DNA from: Pseudomonas aegrilactucae
GTDB lineage: Bacteria > Pseudomonadota > Gammaproteobacteria > Pseudomonadales > Pseudomonadaceae
DNA length: 64,000 nucleotides
Direction: 5' to 3'
Assembly (NCBI RefSeq): GCF_019168305.1
Contig: NZ_JAHTBI010000030.1
Location: 1-64,000, forward strand
How positions within the stretch are numbered: position 1 is the stretch's first letter; each line of letters starts with the position of its first letter. Shown in pieces: positions 25,074-34,652 of the stretch. The notes beneath the pieces are model-generated. The model did not search any database. It saw only the letters and a program-made list of their open reading frames with translations, and was not told the origin of the DNA. A program made the translations under genes and the position numbers.

Positions 25074-26114
25074 TCAACGGCCCTCGCCGGGCAGGGGTTC
25101 ACGCAGGGCCGTCATGGCCTCGCGCGCCCAGCCGGCGTGCAGGCGCTGCCCGGTGCGCCACGGCGCGCCGGCGGTCTGCCATTGGCTGTTGGCCTGGCTC
25201 ACGGCAAGCAACTGGCCATTGTCGAGCTTGAGCTCGTAGCGGGTGGTACTGCCCTGGTACTGGATGTCGTGCAGGACGCCGCTCAGTTGCAGGCCGGCGT
25301 CGGCAAGGGCGCTGTCGCTCAGGCGGATATGCTCCGGGCGGATCGAGAACGGCTGCGCACTGGCCGTGAGCTGCAGCGCCAGTTCGCCGCGCAGCACATT
25401 GGAGGTACCGACGAATTCGGCGACGAAGGCGGTGGCCGGTCGCATGTAGAGGTTGCGCGGGGTGTCGACCTGTTCGATGCGCCCGCGATTGAACACTGCC
25501 ACACGATCGGACATCGACAGCGCTTCGCTCTGGTCGTGGGTGACGAAGATGAAGGTGATGCCCAGTTGGCGTTGCAGCTTCTTCAGTTCGCCCTGCATCT
25601 GCTCGCGCAGCTTGAGGTCCAGGGCGCCTAGGGGCTCGTCGAGCAGCAGCACACGGGGCCGGTTGACCAGTGCCCGGGCCAGGGCCACACGCTGGCGTTG
25701 GCCGCCGGACAGTTGCACCGGCTTGCGTTCGTCATAGCCGGCCAGGGCGACCATGGCCAGTGCTTCCTCGGTGCGGGCATGGCGTTCGGCCTTGGCCACG
25801 CCCTTGACCTTGAGGCCGTAGGCGACGTTGTCGCGCACATTCATGTGCGGGAACAGCGCGTAGTCCTGGAACACGGTGTTGACGTCGCGCTGGTAAGGCG
25901 CCAGGCCGGCCGCCTCGGCGCCATGGATGCGGATCGAGCCGTGGCTGGGTTGTTCGAAGCCTGCGATCAGGCGCAGGCAGGTGGTCTTGCCCGAGCCCGA
26001 GGGGCCGAGCATGGAGAAGAATTCGCCGTCCTCGATGGCGATGGACACCTGGTCGACGGCCTTGATATCGCCGAACAGGCGGGAGACGTCGGTGAATTGC
26101 ACGGCCAGTGTCAT
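25074..26114 (-). CDS. ydcT: Polyamine-type ABC transporter ATP-binding protein (YdcT/PotA-like)
   Basis: A 346-residue ATPase. Walker A GPSGSGKTT, Q-loop region VFQDYALFPHMNVRDNV, signature LSGGQRQRVALARAL, Walker B VLLLDEPLGALD and the switch His in FVTHDQSEAL are all present. The C-terminal third is a TOBE-type regulatory domain (FSIRPEHIRL). It lies 21 bp after the binding-protein gene and 1 bp before the first permease. Confidence 0.92.
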   Translation of the reverse strand: MTLAVQFTDVSRLFGDIKAVDQVSIAIEDGEFFSMLGPSGSGKTTCLRLIAGFEQPSHGSIRIHGAEAAGLAPYQRDVNTVFQDYALFPHMNVRDNVAYGLKVKGVAKAERHARTEEALAMVALAGYDERKPVQLSGGQRQRVALARALVNRPRVLLLDEPLGALDLKLREQMQGELKKLQRQLGITFIFVTHDQSEALSMSDRVAVFNRGRIEQVDTPRNLYMRPATAFVAEFVGTSNVLRGELALQLTASAQPFSIRPEHIRLSDSALADAGLQLSGVLHDIQYQGSTTRYELKLDNGQLLAVSQANSQWQTAGAPWRTGQRLHAGWAREAMTALREPLPGEGR

Positions 26115-26135
26115 GCAGTGTGCTCCGAAGGGGCC

Positions 26136-27287
26136 CTAACGGCCGCCCATGATCGCGATATAGTCCTGGGTCCAGCGGCTATAGGGCACAAACTTGCCGC
26201 CCTCGGCCTGTGGCGTGCGCCAGAACGCGATCTTGTCGAACAGGTCGAAACCATTGGTCTTGCAGCCCTCGGCCCCCAGCAGCTCGCTGCCCGAGCACGC
26301 CGCCGGCACCACTGGCAACGAGCCGAACCACGCCGCCACATCACCCTGGACCTTGGGCTGCAGCGACCAGTCCATCCACTTGTAGGCGCAGTTCGGGTGC
26401 TTGGCCTCGGCATGCAGCATGGTGGTGTCGGCCCATCCGGTGGCGCCTTCCCTGGGAATGGTCGAGGCCACCGGCTGGTTGTCGGCCTTGAGCCCGTTGA
26501 CCATGTAGCCCCAGGAGCTTGCGGCGACGACGCCTTCGTTCTTCACGTCGCTCATCTGCACGGTTGCGTCATGCCAGTAGCGGTGAATCAGCGGCCGTTG
26601 CTGGCGCAGCAGGTCGAGCACCGCCTTGTACTGGGTCTCGTTGAGTTCATAGGGGTTCTGGATGCCCAGTTCCGGCTGGGTCGATTTCAGGTACAGCGCG
26701 GCATCGGCCATGTAGATCGGCCCGTCGTAGGCCTGCACCCGGCCCTTGTTCGGTTTGCCATCGGGCAGGTCCTGCGGCTCGAACACCACGCCCCAGCTGG
26801 TGGGGGGCTGCTTGAACACGTTGGTGTTGTACAGCAGCACATTCGGGCCCCACTGATAAGGCGTGCCGTACACGTTGCCGTCGACCACGTACCACGCCCC
26901 GTCCTTGAGCCGCGGGTCGAGCTGTTTCCAGTTCGGGATCAGCGCGGTGTTGATCGGCTGTACACGCTTGCCGGCAATCAGGCGCAGCGAGGCATCGCCC
27001 GACGCGGTCACCAGGTCATAGCCGCCCTTGGCCATCAGGCTGACCATCTCGTCGGAGGTGGCGGCGGTCTTGACGCTGACCTTGCAGCCGGTGTCCTTCT
27101 CGAACCCGGTTACCCAGTCGTAGGCCTTGTCGCTTTCGCCGCGCTCGATATAGCCCGGCCAGGCGACGATATCCAGTTGCCCTTCGCCGGCGCCCACGGC
27201 CTTGAGCGGTTCGGCGGCCTGCAGGCTGGCGCTGGTCAGCAGGGCAGTGGCCAGGGCACTGAGCAATGCGGGGGTGTGCACACGCAT
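26136..27287 (-). CDS. ydcS: Polyamine ABC transporter periplasmic binding protein (YdcS/PotD-like)
   Basis: A 383-residue exported binding protein of the PotD/YdcS class, first gene of the operon. A signal peptide (MRVHTPALLSALATALLTSA, cut near SLQA-AEP) is followed by LDIVAWPGYIERG, ASGDASLRLIAGKRVQPIN and QWGPNVLLYNTNVF, typical of extracytoplasmic polyamine binders. The neighbours (importer and aminobutyraldehyde dehydrogenase) point to putrescine. An AGAGGGA site precedes the ATG. No regulator gene is adjacent. Confidence 0.88.
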   Translation of the reverse strand: MRVHTPALLSALATALLTSASLQAAEPLKAVGAGEGQLDIVAWPGYIERGESDKAYDWVTGFEKDTGCKVSVKTAATSDEMVSLMAKGGYDLVTASGDASLRLIAGKRVQPINTALIPNWKQLDPRLKDGAWYVVDGNVYGTPYQWGPNVLLYNTNVFKQPPTSWGVVFEPQDLPDGKPNKGRVQAYDGPIYMADAALYLKSTQPELGIQNPYELNETQYKAVLDLLRQQRPLIHRYWHDATVQMSDVKNEGVVAASSWGYMVNGLKADNQPVASTIPREGATGWADTTMLHAEAKHPNCAYKWMDWSLQPKVQGDVAAWFGSLPVVPAACSGSELLGAEGCKTNGFDLFDKIAFWRTPQAEGGKFVPYSRWTQDYIAIMGGR

Positions 27288-27465
27288 GATGTTCCCTCTT
27301 TATATTCGCGTTTTGACGGGGGCAATGACAAAGGGTTACCGCCTGAGTTGCTCCTACTAGCGTAGTGCGTTCCCGCCAATGCAACATTCGGAAGCAAATG
27401 CGCCACGCTCACGTGGGGAGCAGGCTTTACTCTGGGGCCTTCATTTCCTTTTTGAGGATGCTCAG

Positions 27466-28182
27466 ATGAACACCCGAGGTTTACTCGACCAGTTGCTCAA
27501 ATCCGGCCAGGACCTGCTGCACAAGCAGTCAGGCCAAGGCTCCGGCAGCAAGTCCGGCAGCGGTGGGCTCGGCGGGTTGCTGGGCGGCGGGGGCTCGGGC
27601 GGGTTGGGCAGCCTGCTCTCCGGTGCCGGCGGTGGCGCCCTGGCTGCAGGCGCCATGGGCCTGCTGCTGGGCAACAAGAAAACCCGCGGCCTGGGCGGCA
27701 AGGCACTGACCTACGGTGGCCTGGCCGCGCTTGGCGTGCTGGCCTACAAGGCCTATGGCAACTGGCAGGCCCAGCAGGGCAGCGCGCCGCAGCGCGAGCC
27801 GCAAACCCTCGACCGCCTGCCCGCCGCGCAGGCCGAGCAGCACAGCCAGGCGATTCTCAAGGCGCTGGTGGCGGCCGCCAAGGCAGACGGGCATGTGGAC
27901 GAGCGCGAAAAGGCGCTGATCGAGGGTGAATTCGTCAAGCTCGACAACGATCGCGAGCTGCAGCAATGGCTGCACGCCGAACTGCACAAGCCGCTCGACC
28001 CCGCCGACGTCGCCCGCGCAGCCAGCACCCCCGAGATGGCTGCCGAAATGTACATCGCCAGCGTCATGCTGGTGGACGAGGAGCACTTCATGGAGCGTGC
28101 CTACCTCGATGAACTGGCCAAGCAGCTCAGGCTCGACCCGGCGCTCAAGCTGGAACTTGAGAAGCAGGTGCGTCAGGCCTGA
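27466..28182 (+). CDS. DUF533 (YebE-like) protein, TerB-type fold
   Basis: A 238-residue protein of the DUF533 family (E. coli YebE). After an amphipathic start (MNTRGLLDQLLKSGQDLL) comes a Gly/Ser-rich low-complexity stretch (residues ~23-60), one hydrophobic segment (ALTYGGLAALGVLAYKAYGN) and a C-terminal helical TerB-like domain with the acidic motif AAKADGHVDEREKALIEGEF, a possible metal site as in TerB proteins. Function is not established; YebE is stress-induced in enterobacteria. The ATG at 27466 has GAGGA 8 bp upstream. It is divergent from the polyamine operon. Confidence 0.82.
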   Translation: MNTRGLLDQLLKSGQDLLHKQSGQGSGSKSGSGGLGGLLGGGGSGGLGSLLSGAGGGALAAGAMGLLLGNKKTRGLGGKALTYGGLAALGVLAYKAYGNWQAQQGSAPQREPQTLDRLPAAQAEQHSQAILKALVAAAKADGHVDEREKALIEGEFVKLDNDRELQQWLHAELHKPLDPADVARAASTPEMAAEMYIASVMLVDEEHFMERAYLDELAKQLRLDPALKLELEKQVRQA

Positions 28183-28186
28183 ATCG

Positions 28187-28228
28187 AAAAAAACGGGCAA
28201 ATGGCCATTTATCGGGCCATTTTGCCCC
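28187..28228. terminator. Hairpin between the DUF533 gene and wspA
   Basis: GGGCAAATGGCC pairs with GGCCATTTTGCCC with one bulge around ATTTATCG. The A-run at 28187-28193 would be a T7 tail on the minus strand, while the plus side has only weak T. It probably ends the DUF533 transcript, but its best orientation is opposite. Confidence 0.45.
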
Positions 28229-28270
28229 AGCCGTCTTGATCTAAGCCGCATGCGCAAAGGGTGTGTGGGC

Positions 28271-28276
28271 TATAAT
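28271..28276 (+). promoter_or_regulatory. Candidate -10 box for the wsp operon
   Basis: A perfect TATAAT lies 43 bp before the wspA start codon. A matching -35 at normal spacing was not found, so an activator or weak -35 is possible. Confidence 0.4.
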
Positions 28277-28318
28277 CTGCGCATTTTTATGCTCGCGTAG
28301 AACTCTTGAGGGCTGACT

Positions 28319-29941
28319 GTGAAGAACTGGACCTTGCGCCAACGTATCCTGGCGAGCTTCGCCATGATCATTGCCATCATGCTGTTGATGGTGGTCGCTG
28401 CCTACTCGCGCCTGATGGCGATCGAGGCCAGCGAGGAGACGGTACGTTCGGACAGCATCCCCGGGGTCTACTACAGCTCGATGATCCGCAGTGCCTGGGT
28501 CGACAGCTATGTCACCACCCAGCAGTTGGTCGGCTTGAGCGAACACCGCGAACTGACCAGCGCCGATACCGAGTTGTACAAGGGCTTCAACGACCGCCTC
28601 AAGCAGCACATGGCCAGTTACCAGTCGACGGTCAACACGGTCGAGGATCAGCGCAGTTTCGATGAGTTCGCGCGCCTGGAAGAGGCCTACCTGAAGATCG
28701 TCGACACTGTGCTGGACGCTTACCGCAACAAGCACTACACCGAAGCCCAGCGCCTGCTGGAGCAGAGCATGACGCCCGCCTGGGCCGAAGGCCGCAAGCA
28801 CCTGAACGACGTGATCGAGGTCAACCGGGAGTCCGCCCAGCAGGCCACCGACGCCATCGTCAGCGCGGTGACCACCGCCAAGGTCAGCATGATGCTCTCG
28901 CTGGTGCTGGCCATCGTGGCGGCAGGTATCTGCGGCCTGATGCTGATGCGCGCCATCACCGCCCCCATGCACCTGATCGTGCGGGCCCTGGACAAGCTGC
29001 GTGGCGGTGACCTCAGCGTGCGCCTGAACCTTGACCGCAACGACGAGTTTGGTGCGGTGCAGACCGGCTTCAACGACATGATGGGCGAACTGACCACGCT
29101 GGTGTCCCAGGCCCAGCGCTCGTCGGTGCAGGTCACCACCTCGGTGACCGAGATTGCCGCCACCTCCAAGCAGCAGCAGGCCACCGCCACCGAAACGGCC
29201 GCCACCACCACCGAGATCGGCGCCACCTCGCGGGAGATCGCTGCCACCTCCCGCGACCTGGTGCGTACCATGACCGAAGTGACCAGCGCCGCCGACCAGG
29301 CCTCGGTACTGGCAGGCTCCGGCCAGCAGGGCCTGGCACGCATGGAAGAGACCATGCACCAGGTGATGGGCGCGGCGGACCTGGTGAACAACAAGCTGGC
29401 GATCCTCAACGAAAAGGCCGGCAACATCAACCAGGTGGTGGTGACCATCGTCAAGGTCGCCGACCAGACCAACCTGCTGTCGCTCAACGCCGCCATCGAG
29501 GCCGAAAAGGCCGGTGAGTACGGCCGCGGCTTTGCCGTGGTCGCCACCGAGGTGCGCCGCCTGGCCGACCAGACGGCCGTGGCCACCTATGACATCGAGC
29601 AGATGGTGCGCGAGATCCAGTCGGCGGTGTCGGCCGGGGTGATGGGCATGGACAAGTTCTCCGAAGAAGTGCGCCGCGGCATGTTCGAGGTGCAGCAGGT
29701 GGGTGAGCAACTGACCCAGATCATTCACCAGGTGCAGGCGCTGGCGCCGCGCGTGCTGATGGTCAACGAAGGCATGCAGGCCCAGGCCACGGGTGCCGAG
29801 CAGATAAACCATGCGCTGGCGCAATTGGGCGATGCCAGCAGCCAGACGGTCGAGTCGTTGCGCCAGGCCAGCTTTGCCATCGACGAGTTGAGCCAGGTCG
29901 CCGTCGGCCTGCGCGGTGGCGTGTCGCGGTTCAAAGTCTGA
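28319..29941 (+). CDS. wspA: Methyl-accepting receptor WspA
   Basis: A 540-residue membrane receptor for surface contact, the input of the Wsp system. TM1 near residues 11-30 ([24 protein letters not shown]), a periplasmic four-helix-type domain, TM2 near 195-215, a HAMP linker ([20 protein letters not shown]) and a long methyl-accepting coiled coil with the conserved tip [20 protein letters not shown]. Start is GTG at 28319 with GAGGG 7 bp upstream. It is the first of seven genes in the order wspABCDEF-R; the next starts 7 bp after its stop. Confidence 0.95.
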   Translation: MKNWTLRQRILASFAMIIAIMLLMVVAAYSRLMAIEASEETVRSDSIPGVYYSSMIRSAWVDSYVTTQQLVGLSEHRELTSADTELYKGFNDRLKQHMASYQSTVNTVEDQRSFDEFARLEEAYLKIVDTVLDAYRNKHYTEAQRLLEQSMTPAWAEGRKHLNDVIEVNRESAQQATDAIVSAVTTAKVSMMLSLVLAIVAAGICGLMLMRAITAPMHLIVRALDKLRGGDLSVRLNLDRNDEFGAVQTGFNDMMGELTTLVSQAQRSSVQVTTSVTEIAATSKQQQATATETAATTTEIGATSREIAATSRDLVRTMTEVTSAADQASVLAGSGQQGLARMEETMHQVMGAADLVNNKLAILNEKAGNINQVVVTIVKVADQTNLLSLNAAIEAEKAGEYGRGFAVVATEVRRLADQTAVATYDIEQMVREIQSAVSAGVMGMDKFSEEVRRGMFEVQQVGEQLTQIIHQVQALAPRVLMVNEGMQAQATGAEQINHALAQLGDASSQTVESLRQASFAIDELSQVAVGLRGGVSRFKV

Positions 29942-29948
29942 CACGCCG

Positions 29949-30464
29949 ATGAACGACCTTCAGCCACGCCGCAGCACGGAGGCGGCCAGCCAGGGGCGCT
30001 TGTTCCTGGTGTTTCGCATCGGCGGCGAGCGCTTTGCCCTGGACACCCACGAGGTGGTCGAGGTATTGCCGCGCCTGCCGCTCAAACCCATTGCCCATAC
30101 GCCGGAGTGGGTGGCGGGCGTGCTGGCACACCGCGGTGCGCTGGTGCCGGTGATCGATGTTGGCGCCTTGAGCTTTGGCAAGCCTGCGCCGCTGCGCACC
30201 AGCACACGCCTGGTGCTGGTGCATTATCGCGTGGCCCACAAGGACGCGCCGCAGTTGCTGGGGTTGATCCTTGAACAGGCCAGCGACACGCTGCGCTGCA
30301 ACCCCGCCGATTTTCGCCCTTATGGGGTCGATAACCGCCAGGCCCCGTACCTGGGCCCGGTTCGTGAAGACGAACAGGGCCTCATGCAGTGGCTCAGCGT
30401 GCCCCACCTGCTGTCCGACGAGGTGCGCGCGTTGCTGTTCCCTTCGGCCGGGGAGCAGCCATGA
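29949..30464 (+). CDS. wspB: CheW-type coupling protein WspB
   Basis: A 171-residue single CheW domain (FLVFRIGGERFALDTHEVVEV, GVLAHRGALVPVIDVGAL) that should link WspA to the kinase WspE. The ATG at 29949 follows wspA by 7 bp; its TGA overlaps the wspC start (ATGA). In P. fluorescens and P. aeruginosa, WspB and WspD are not interchangeable, and the extra N-terminal ~16 residues here may mark that difference. Confidence 0.93.
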   Translation: MNDLQPRRSTEAASQGRLFLVFRIGGERFALDTHEVVEVLPRLPLKPIAHTPEWVAGVLAHRGALVPVIDVGALSFGKPAPLRTSTRLVLVHYRVAHKDAPQLLGLILEQASDTLRCNPADFRPYGVDNRQAPYLGPVREDEQGLMQWLSVPHLLSDEVRALLFPSAGEQP

Positions 30465-31714
30465 GCAGCGGGCAGCGATTCTTCCGGTTCCTGCAGGAGC
30501 GTATCGGGCTGGACGTGGCGTCGGTCGGCACCCCCATGGTTGAGCGCGCCCTGCGCCAGCGCAGCGCTGCCTTGCAGGCCCGCGACCTGGATGACTACTG
30601 GCTGCATCTGCAGCAGTCGACCCAGGAGCAGCAGGCGCTGATCGAAGCGGTAATCGTGCCGGAAACCTGGTTTTTCCGTTACCCCGAATCGTTCGCTGCG
30701 TTGAGCACGCTGGCCCTCAAGTGCCTGGCGGAACTGGGCGGCGCACGCCCGTTGCGCATCCTCAGCCTGCCGTGTTCGACTGGCGAAGAGCCCTATTCGA
30801 TCGCCATGGCGCTGCTGGACGCCGGCATCGCCGGGCATGCCTTTCGCGTCGATGGTATCGACATCAGCCCCAACTCGATCGCCCGCGCCGACCAGGCTGT
30901 GTATGGGCGCAATTCGTTTCGCGGTGCCCAGAACGACTTCCGCACGCGTCATTTCACCGCGGTGGACGATGGCCAGCGCCTGAATGAGCGGGTGCGCCAG
31001 CAGGTCAACCTGCAGGTGGGCAATGTGCTGGACCCGGCGCTGCGCGCCCGCGAGGGCAGCTACGATTTCGTGTTCTGCCGCAACCTGCTGATCTATTTCG
31101 ATGTCCCGACCCAACAGCGCGTGTTCGAAGTGCTCAAAAGCCTGACCCATGAAGACGGCGTGCTGTTCATCGGCCCTGCCGAAGGCAGCCTGCTGGCGCG
31201 GCTGGGCATGCGCCCGCTGGGGATCGCGCAGTCGTTCGCCTATGTGCGCCACACCCCGGTACAGGCACCCATCCCCCCGGTGGCGCCGCCGGTGCGTAGG
31301 GCGCCGCCTGTGCGGCCCCTGCCCGAGCCCGCGCGCCGTGTGCTGCCTGCTTCGTCGCAGCGGCCGCAGCCTGTGGGGCGCGACGAGGAGGCGCCAGCCT
31401 TGCTGGCGCAGATCGCCACATTGGCCAATGCCGGCAGCAGCGAAGCAGCCCGTGCGGCCTGCGAGCGCTACCTGCAGCAGTTCGAACCCCATGCGCAGGT
31501 GTTCTACTGGCTGGGTTTGCTGAGCGATACCGCCGGTCAAAGCGCGCAGGCGCTCAACCATTACCGCAAGGCCCTGTACCTGCAGCCGCAGCATCCCGAA
31601 GCCCTGGCCCACCTGGCGGCATTGCTGGCCTCCCAGGGCGATGTGGTCGGTGCGCGGCGCCTGCAGGAGCGCGCGGCGCGACGTGAACGCAGTGATCGGG
31701 AGCCTGAACAATGA
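30461..31714 (+). CDS. wspC: CheR-type methyltransferase with TPR, WspC
   Basis: A 417-residue AdoMet-dependent glutamate methyltransferase that modifies WspA and tunes its activity. The CheR part (to ~255) has ETWFFRYPESF, LSLPCSTGEEPYSIAMAL and DFVFCRNLLIYFD. A Pro-rich linker follows (residues ~268-310), then TPR-type helices (AQVFYWLGLLSDTAGQSAQA, ALYLQPQHPEALAHLAALL). The ATG at 30461 overlaps the wspB stop; a GTG upstream at 30389 would overlap wspB and is rejected. Confidence 0.95.
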   Translation: MSSGQRFFRFLQERIGLDVASVGTPMVERALRQRSAALQARDLDDYWLHLQQSTQEQQALIEAVIVPETWFFRYPESFAALSTLALKCLAELGGARPLRILSLPCSTGEEPYSIAMALLDAGIAGHAFRVDGIDISPNSIARADQAVYGRNSFRGAQNDFRTRHFTAVDDGQRLNERVRQQVNLQVGNVLDPALRAREGSYDFVFCRNLLIYFDVPTQQRVFEVLKSLTHEDGVLFIGPAEGSLLARLGMRPLGIAQSFAYVRHTPVQAPIPPVAPPVRRAPPVRPLPEPARRVLPASSQRPQPVGRDEEAPALLAQIATLANAGSSEAARAACERYLQQFEPHAQVFYWLGLLSDTAGQSAQALNHYRKALYLQPQHPEALAHLAALLASQGDVVGARRLQERAARRERSDREPEQ

Positions 31715-32379
31715 GCGGCCAGGGAGAGTTGGGCGTGATGGCCAGCGAGGTCGAGTCCATCGACGATTGCTGGAACCGCATCGGCGTGCACGGCGACAAA
31801 AGTTGCCCGCTGCTGGCCGGGCATATCCATTGCCGCAATTGCCAGGTGTATGCCGCTGCCGCCACGCGCCTGCTCGATCGTTATGCGCTGGCCCAGGATG
31901 CGCACGATCAGGCCCAGGCGCAGGCGCCTGTGTGCGCCGGGCGTTCGCTGCTGCTGTTCCGTCTGGGCGAGGAGTGGCTGGCACTGGCCACCCGCTGCCT
32001 GGTCGAGGTGGCGCCACTGCAGCCGGTGCATTCGCTGCCGCATCAGCGCTCACGGGTGCTGCAGGGTGTGGCCAACGTGCGCGGTGCGCTGGTGCCGTGC
32101 CTGTCGCTGCCCGACTTGCTGGGGCTTGAGGCCGGCAGCCCGGTGGTAGCCTCGGCGCGGGTGATGCCGCGCATGCTGATTCTGGCGGCCAGCGGTGGCG
32201 CGGTGGTGCTGCCGGTGGATGAGGTGGATGGCATCCATGCACTCGATCCGCAACAGTTGAACAATGAGTCGACGACCGACACGCGCTTTACCGAAACCGT
32301 CCTGCAGTGGCGTGGGCGCAGCGTGCGCGTGCTCGATGAAGAACAAGTGGTGTCTGCCGTGAACCGGAGCCTGTCATGA
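31711..32379 (+). CDS. wspD: CheW-type coupling protein WspD
   Basis: A 222-residue second coupler. Unlike WspB it has an ~85-residue N-terminal extension with paired cysteines (DKSCPLLAGHIHCRNCQVY), possibly a metal or redox site, before the CheW domain (LLLFRLGEEWLALATRCLVEV, VLQGVANVRGALVPCLSL). ATGA overlaps join it to wspC and wspE. It should couple WspA signalling complexes to WspE. Confidence 0.93.
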   Translation: MSGQGELGVMASEVESIDDCWNRIGVHGDKSCPLLAGHIHCRNCQVYAAAATRLLDRYALAQDAHDQAQAQAPVCAGRSLLLFRLGEEWLALATRCLVEVAPLQPVHSLPHQRSRVLQGVANVRGALVPCLSLPDLLGLEAGSPVVASARVMPRMLILAASGGAVVLPVDEVDGIHALDPQQLNNESTTDTRFTETVLQWRGRSVRVLDEEQVVSAVNRSLS

Positions 32380-34652
32380 CCCCAGAGCAAATGCGCGACG
32401 CTTCGTTGCTCGAGCTGTTCAGCCTGGAGGCCGAGGCGCAGACCCAGGTGCTGAGTGCCGGGCTCTTGGCGCTGGAACGCAACCCGACCCAGGCCGACCA
32501 GCTTGAGGCCTGCATGCGCGCGGCCCACTCGCTGAAGGGGGCCGCGCGTATCGTTGGTGTCGATGCCGGCGTCAGCGTTGCCCACGTGATGGAGGACTGC
32601 CTGGTGGGGGCCCAGGAAGGGCGGCTGCGCCTGCGTGCGGAGCATATCGATGCGCTGCTGCAAGGCACCGACCTGCTGATGCGCATCGCGACGCCGGGGG
32701 ACGCTTCGACCGAGGCCGCCGTGCAGGCGTTCCTGGTGCAGATGGCAGCCTTGCTCGACCCTGCCACCGCCGTCACGCGCACTGTTGCGCCGCCCCCGAG
32801 CGCACCGGCCCACGCCGTGGCTGCGCCGCTGCTGGAGACGGAACCTGAAGCCGAACCGCTTGCCGAAGCTGCGCCCGCTCGTCGCGGCAAGCGCACCGAA
32901 GGCGGTGAGCGGGTGCTGCGGGTCACCGCCGAGCGGCTTAACAGCCTGCTCGACCTGTCCAGCAAGTCGCTGGTGGAAACCCAGCGCCTGAAGCCTTACC
33001 TGGCCACGTTGCAGCGCCTCAAACGCATGCACGGGCAGAGCATTCGCGCCCTCGACACGCTCAAGGCCGAACTCGATGGCGGCGACCAGCGCCCCGAGGT
33101 GCGGGACGCATTGGCGCAAGCTCAGCGCCTGCTGGTTGAAACCCGCGAGATGCTGCAGCAGCAGGCCGCCGACCTCGACGAGTTCGGTTGGCAGGCCAGC
33201 CAGCGTGCGCAGTTGCTGTACGACACCGCGCTGGCCTGTCGCATGCGGCCGTTTGCCGATGTGCTGACCGGGCAGAGCCGCATGGTTCGCGATCTGGGTC
33301 GTTCGCTGGGCAAGCAGGTGCGCCTGGAGATCGAGGGCGACAAGACTCAGGTGGACCGCGATGTGCTGGAAAAGCTCGAGGCGCCGTTGACGCACCTGCT
33401 GCGCAACGCCGTCGACCATGGTATCGAACTGCCCGAACAGCGCCTGTTGGCGGGCAAGCCGGCCGAGGGCCTGATTCGCCTGCGTGCCTCGCACCAGGCC
33501 GGTCTGCTGGTGCTGGAGCTGAGCGATGACGGCGCCGGTGTGGACCTTGAGCGCGTGCGCCGCAGCATCGTCGAGCGCCAGTTGTCGCCGGCCGAAACCG
33601 TGGCGCAGATGAGCGAAGACGAACTGCTGACGTTCCTGTTCCTGCCCGGCTTCAGCCTGCGCGACACGGTCACCGAGGTGTCCGGGCGTGGTGTGGGGCT
33701 CGATGCGGTGCAGCACAGCGTGCGTCAGTTGCGTGGCTTCATCGAGATGCGCCAGGGCGGCGGGCAGGGCAGTGGTTTCTACCTGGAAGTACCGCTGACC
33801 CTGTCGGTGGTGCGCAGCCTGGTGGTCGAGGTGGGCGCCGAGGCCTACGCCTTTCCGCTCGCGCATATCGAGCGCACCCTGGAACTGCCGGCAGACGCCA
33901 TTGTGCAGATCGAGGGGCGTCAGCATTTCTGGCACGAAGGCCGGCATATCGGCCTGGTGGCAGCCACCCAGTTGCTCAATCGCCCGGCCAGCCATGCCGA
34001 CGCGTCGAGCATCAAGGTGGTGGTCATCCGTGAGCGCGATACCCTGTATGGCGTGGCGGTGGAGCGCCTGATCGGCGAGCGCGTACTGGTGGTGATGCCG
34101 CTCGATGCTAGGCTGGGCAAGGTCCAGGACATCTCTGCCGGGGCGCTGCTCGACGATGGTTCGGTGGTCTTGATCGTGGACGTCGAAGACCTGCTGCGCT
34201 CGGTCGAGAAGCTGCTCAGCACCGGGCGCCTGGAACGTATCGAGCGTGGCCAGCGCGCTGCGCGCGAGGCCGTGCGCAAGCGCGTGCTGGTGGTGGACGA
34301 CTCGTTGACCGTGCGCGAGCTGCAGCGCAAGCTGCTGAGCAATCGCGGCTACGAGGTGGCGGTGGCCGTCGACGGCATGGACGGCTGGAACGCCTTGCGC
34401 AGCGAAGACTTCGACCTGCTGATCACCGATATCGACATGCCGCGCATGGACGGTATCGAGCTGGTCACCCTGCTGCGTCGCGACAACCGTCTACAGTCTC
34501 TACCGGTCATGGTGGTGTCGTACAAGGACCGGGAAGAAGACCGTCGACGTGGACTGGACGCCGGAGCCGACTACTATTTGGCCAAGGCCAGTTTTCATGA
34601 TGATGCCTTGCTGGATGCAGTGGTCGAGCTGATCGGGGGAGCCCAGGGATGA
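32376..34652 (+). CDS. wspE: Hybrid chemotaxis kinase/response regulator WspE
   Basis: A 758-residue CheA-CheY hybrid. The Hpt domain carries His51 (AAHSLKGAARIVG); after an Ala/Pro linker come dimerisation and HATPase domains (HLLRNAVDHGIELPEQR as N-box, LELSDDGAGVDLERVRR, TEVSGRGVGLDAVQ), a CheW-like domain (~460-590) and a C-terminal receiver (VLVVDDSLTVRELQRKLL) with likely phospho-acceptor Asp685 (LLITDIDMPRMDG). It phosphorylates WspR and WspF. ATGA overlaps on both sides bind it to wspD and wspF. Confidence 0.96.
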   Translation: MTPEQMRDASLLELFSLEAEAQTQVLSAGLLALERNPTQADQLEACMRAAHSLKGAARIVGVDAGVSVAHVMEDCLVGAQEGRLRLRAEHIDALLQGTDLLMRIATPGDASTEAAVQAFLVQMAALLDPATAVTRTVAPPPSAPAHAVAAPLLETEPEAEPLAEAAPARRGKRTEGGERVLRVTAERLNSLLDLSSKSLVETQRLKPYLATLQRLKRMHGQSIRALDTLKAELDGGDQRPEVRDALAQAQRLLVETREMLQQQAADLDEFGWQASQRAQLLYDTALACRMRPFADVLTGQSRMVRDLGRSLGKQVRLEIEGDKTQVDRDVLEKLEAPLTHLLRNAVDHGIELPEQRLLAGKPAEGLIRLRASHQAGLLVLELSDDGAGVDLERVRRSIVERQLSPAETVAQMSEDELLTFLFLPGFSLRDTVTEVSGRGVGLDAVQHSVRQLRGFIEMRQGGGQGSGFYLEVPLTLSVVRSLVVEVGAEAYAFPLAHIERTLELPADAIVQIEGRQHFWHEGRHIGLVAATQLLNRPASHADASSIKVVVIRERDTLYGVAVERLIGERVLVVMPLDARLGKVQDISAGALLDDGSVVLIVDVEDLLRSVEKLLSTGRLERIERGQRAAREAVRKRVLVVDDSLTVRELQRKLLSNRGYEVAVAVDGMDGWNALRSEDFDLLITDIDMPRMDGIELVTLLRRDNRLQSLPVMVVSYKDREEDRRRGLDAGADYYLAKASFHDDALLDAVVELIGGAQG

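Noticed and set aside
27530..27650. Gly/Ser-rich coding repeats as a repeat-protein or adhesin
   Set aside because: Low-complexity linker is normal for DUF533/YebE proteins and is short.
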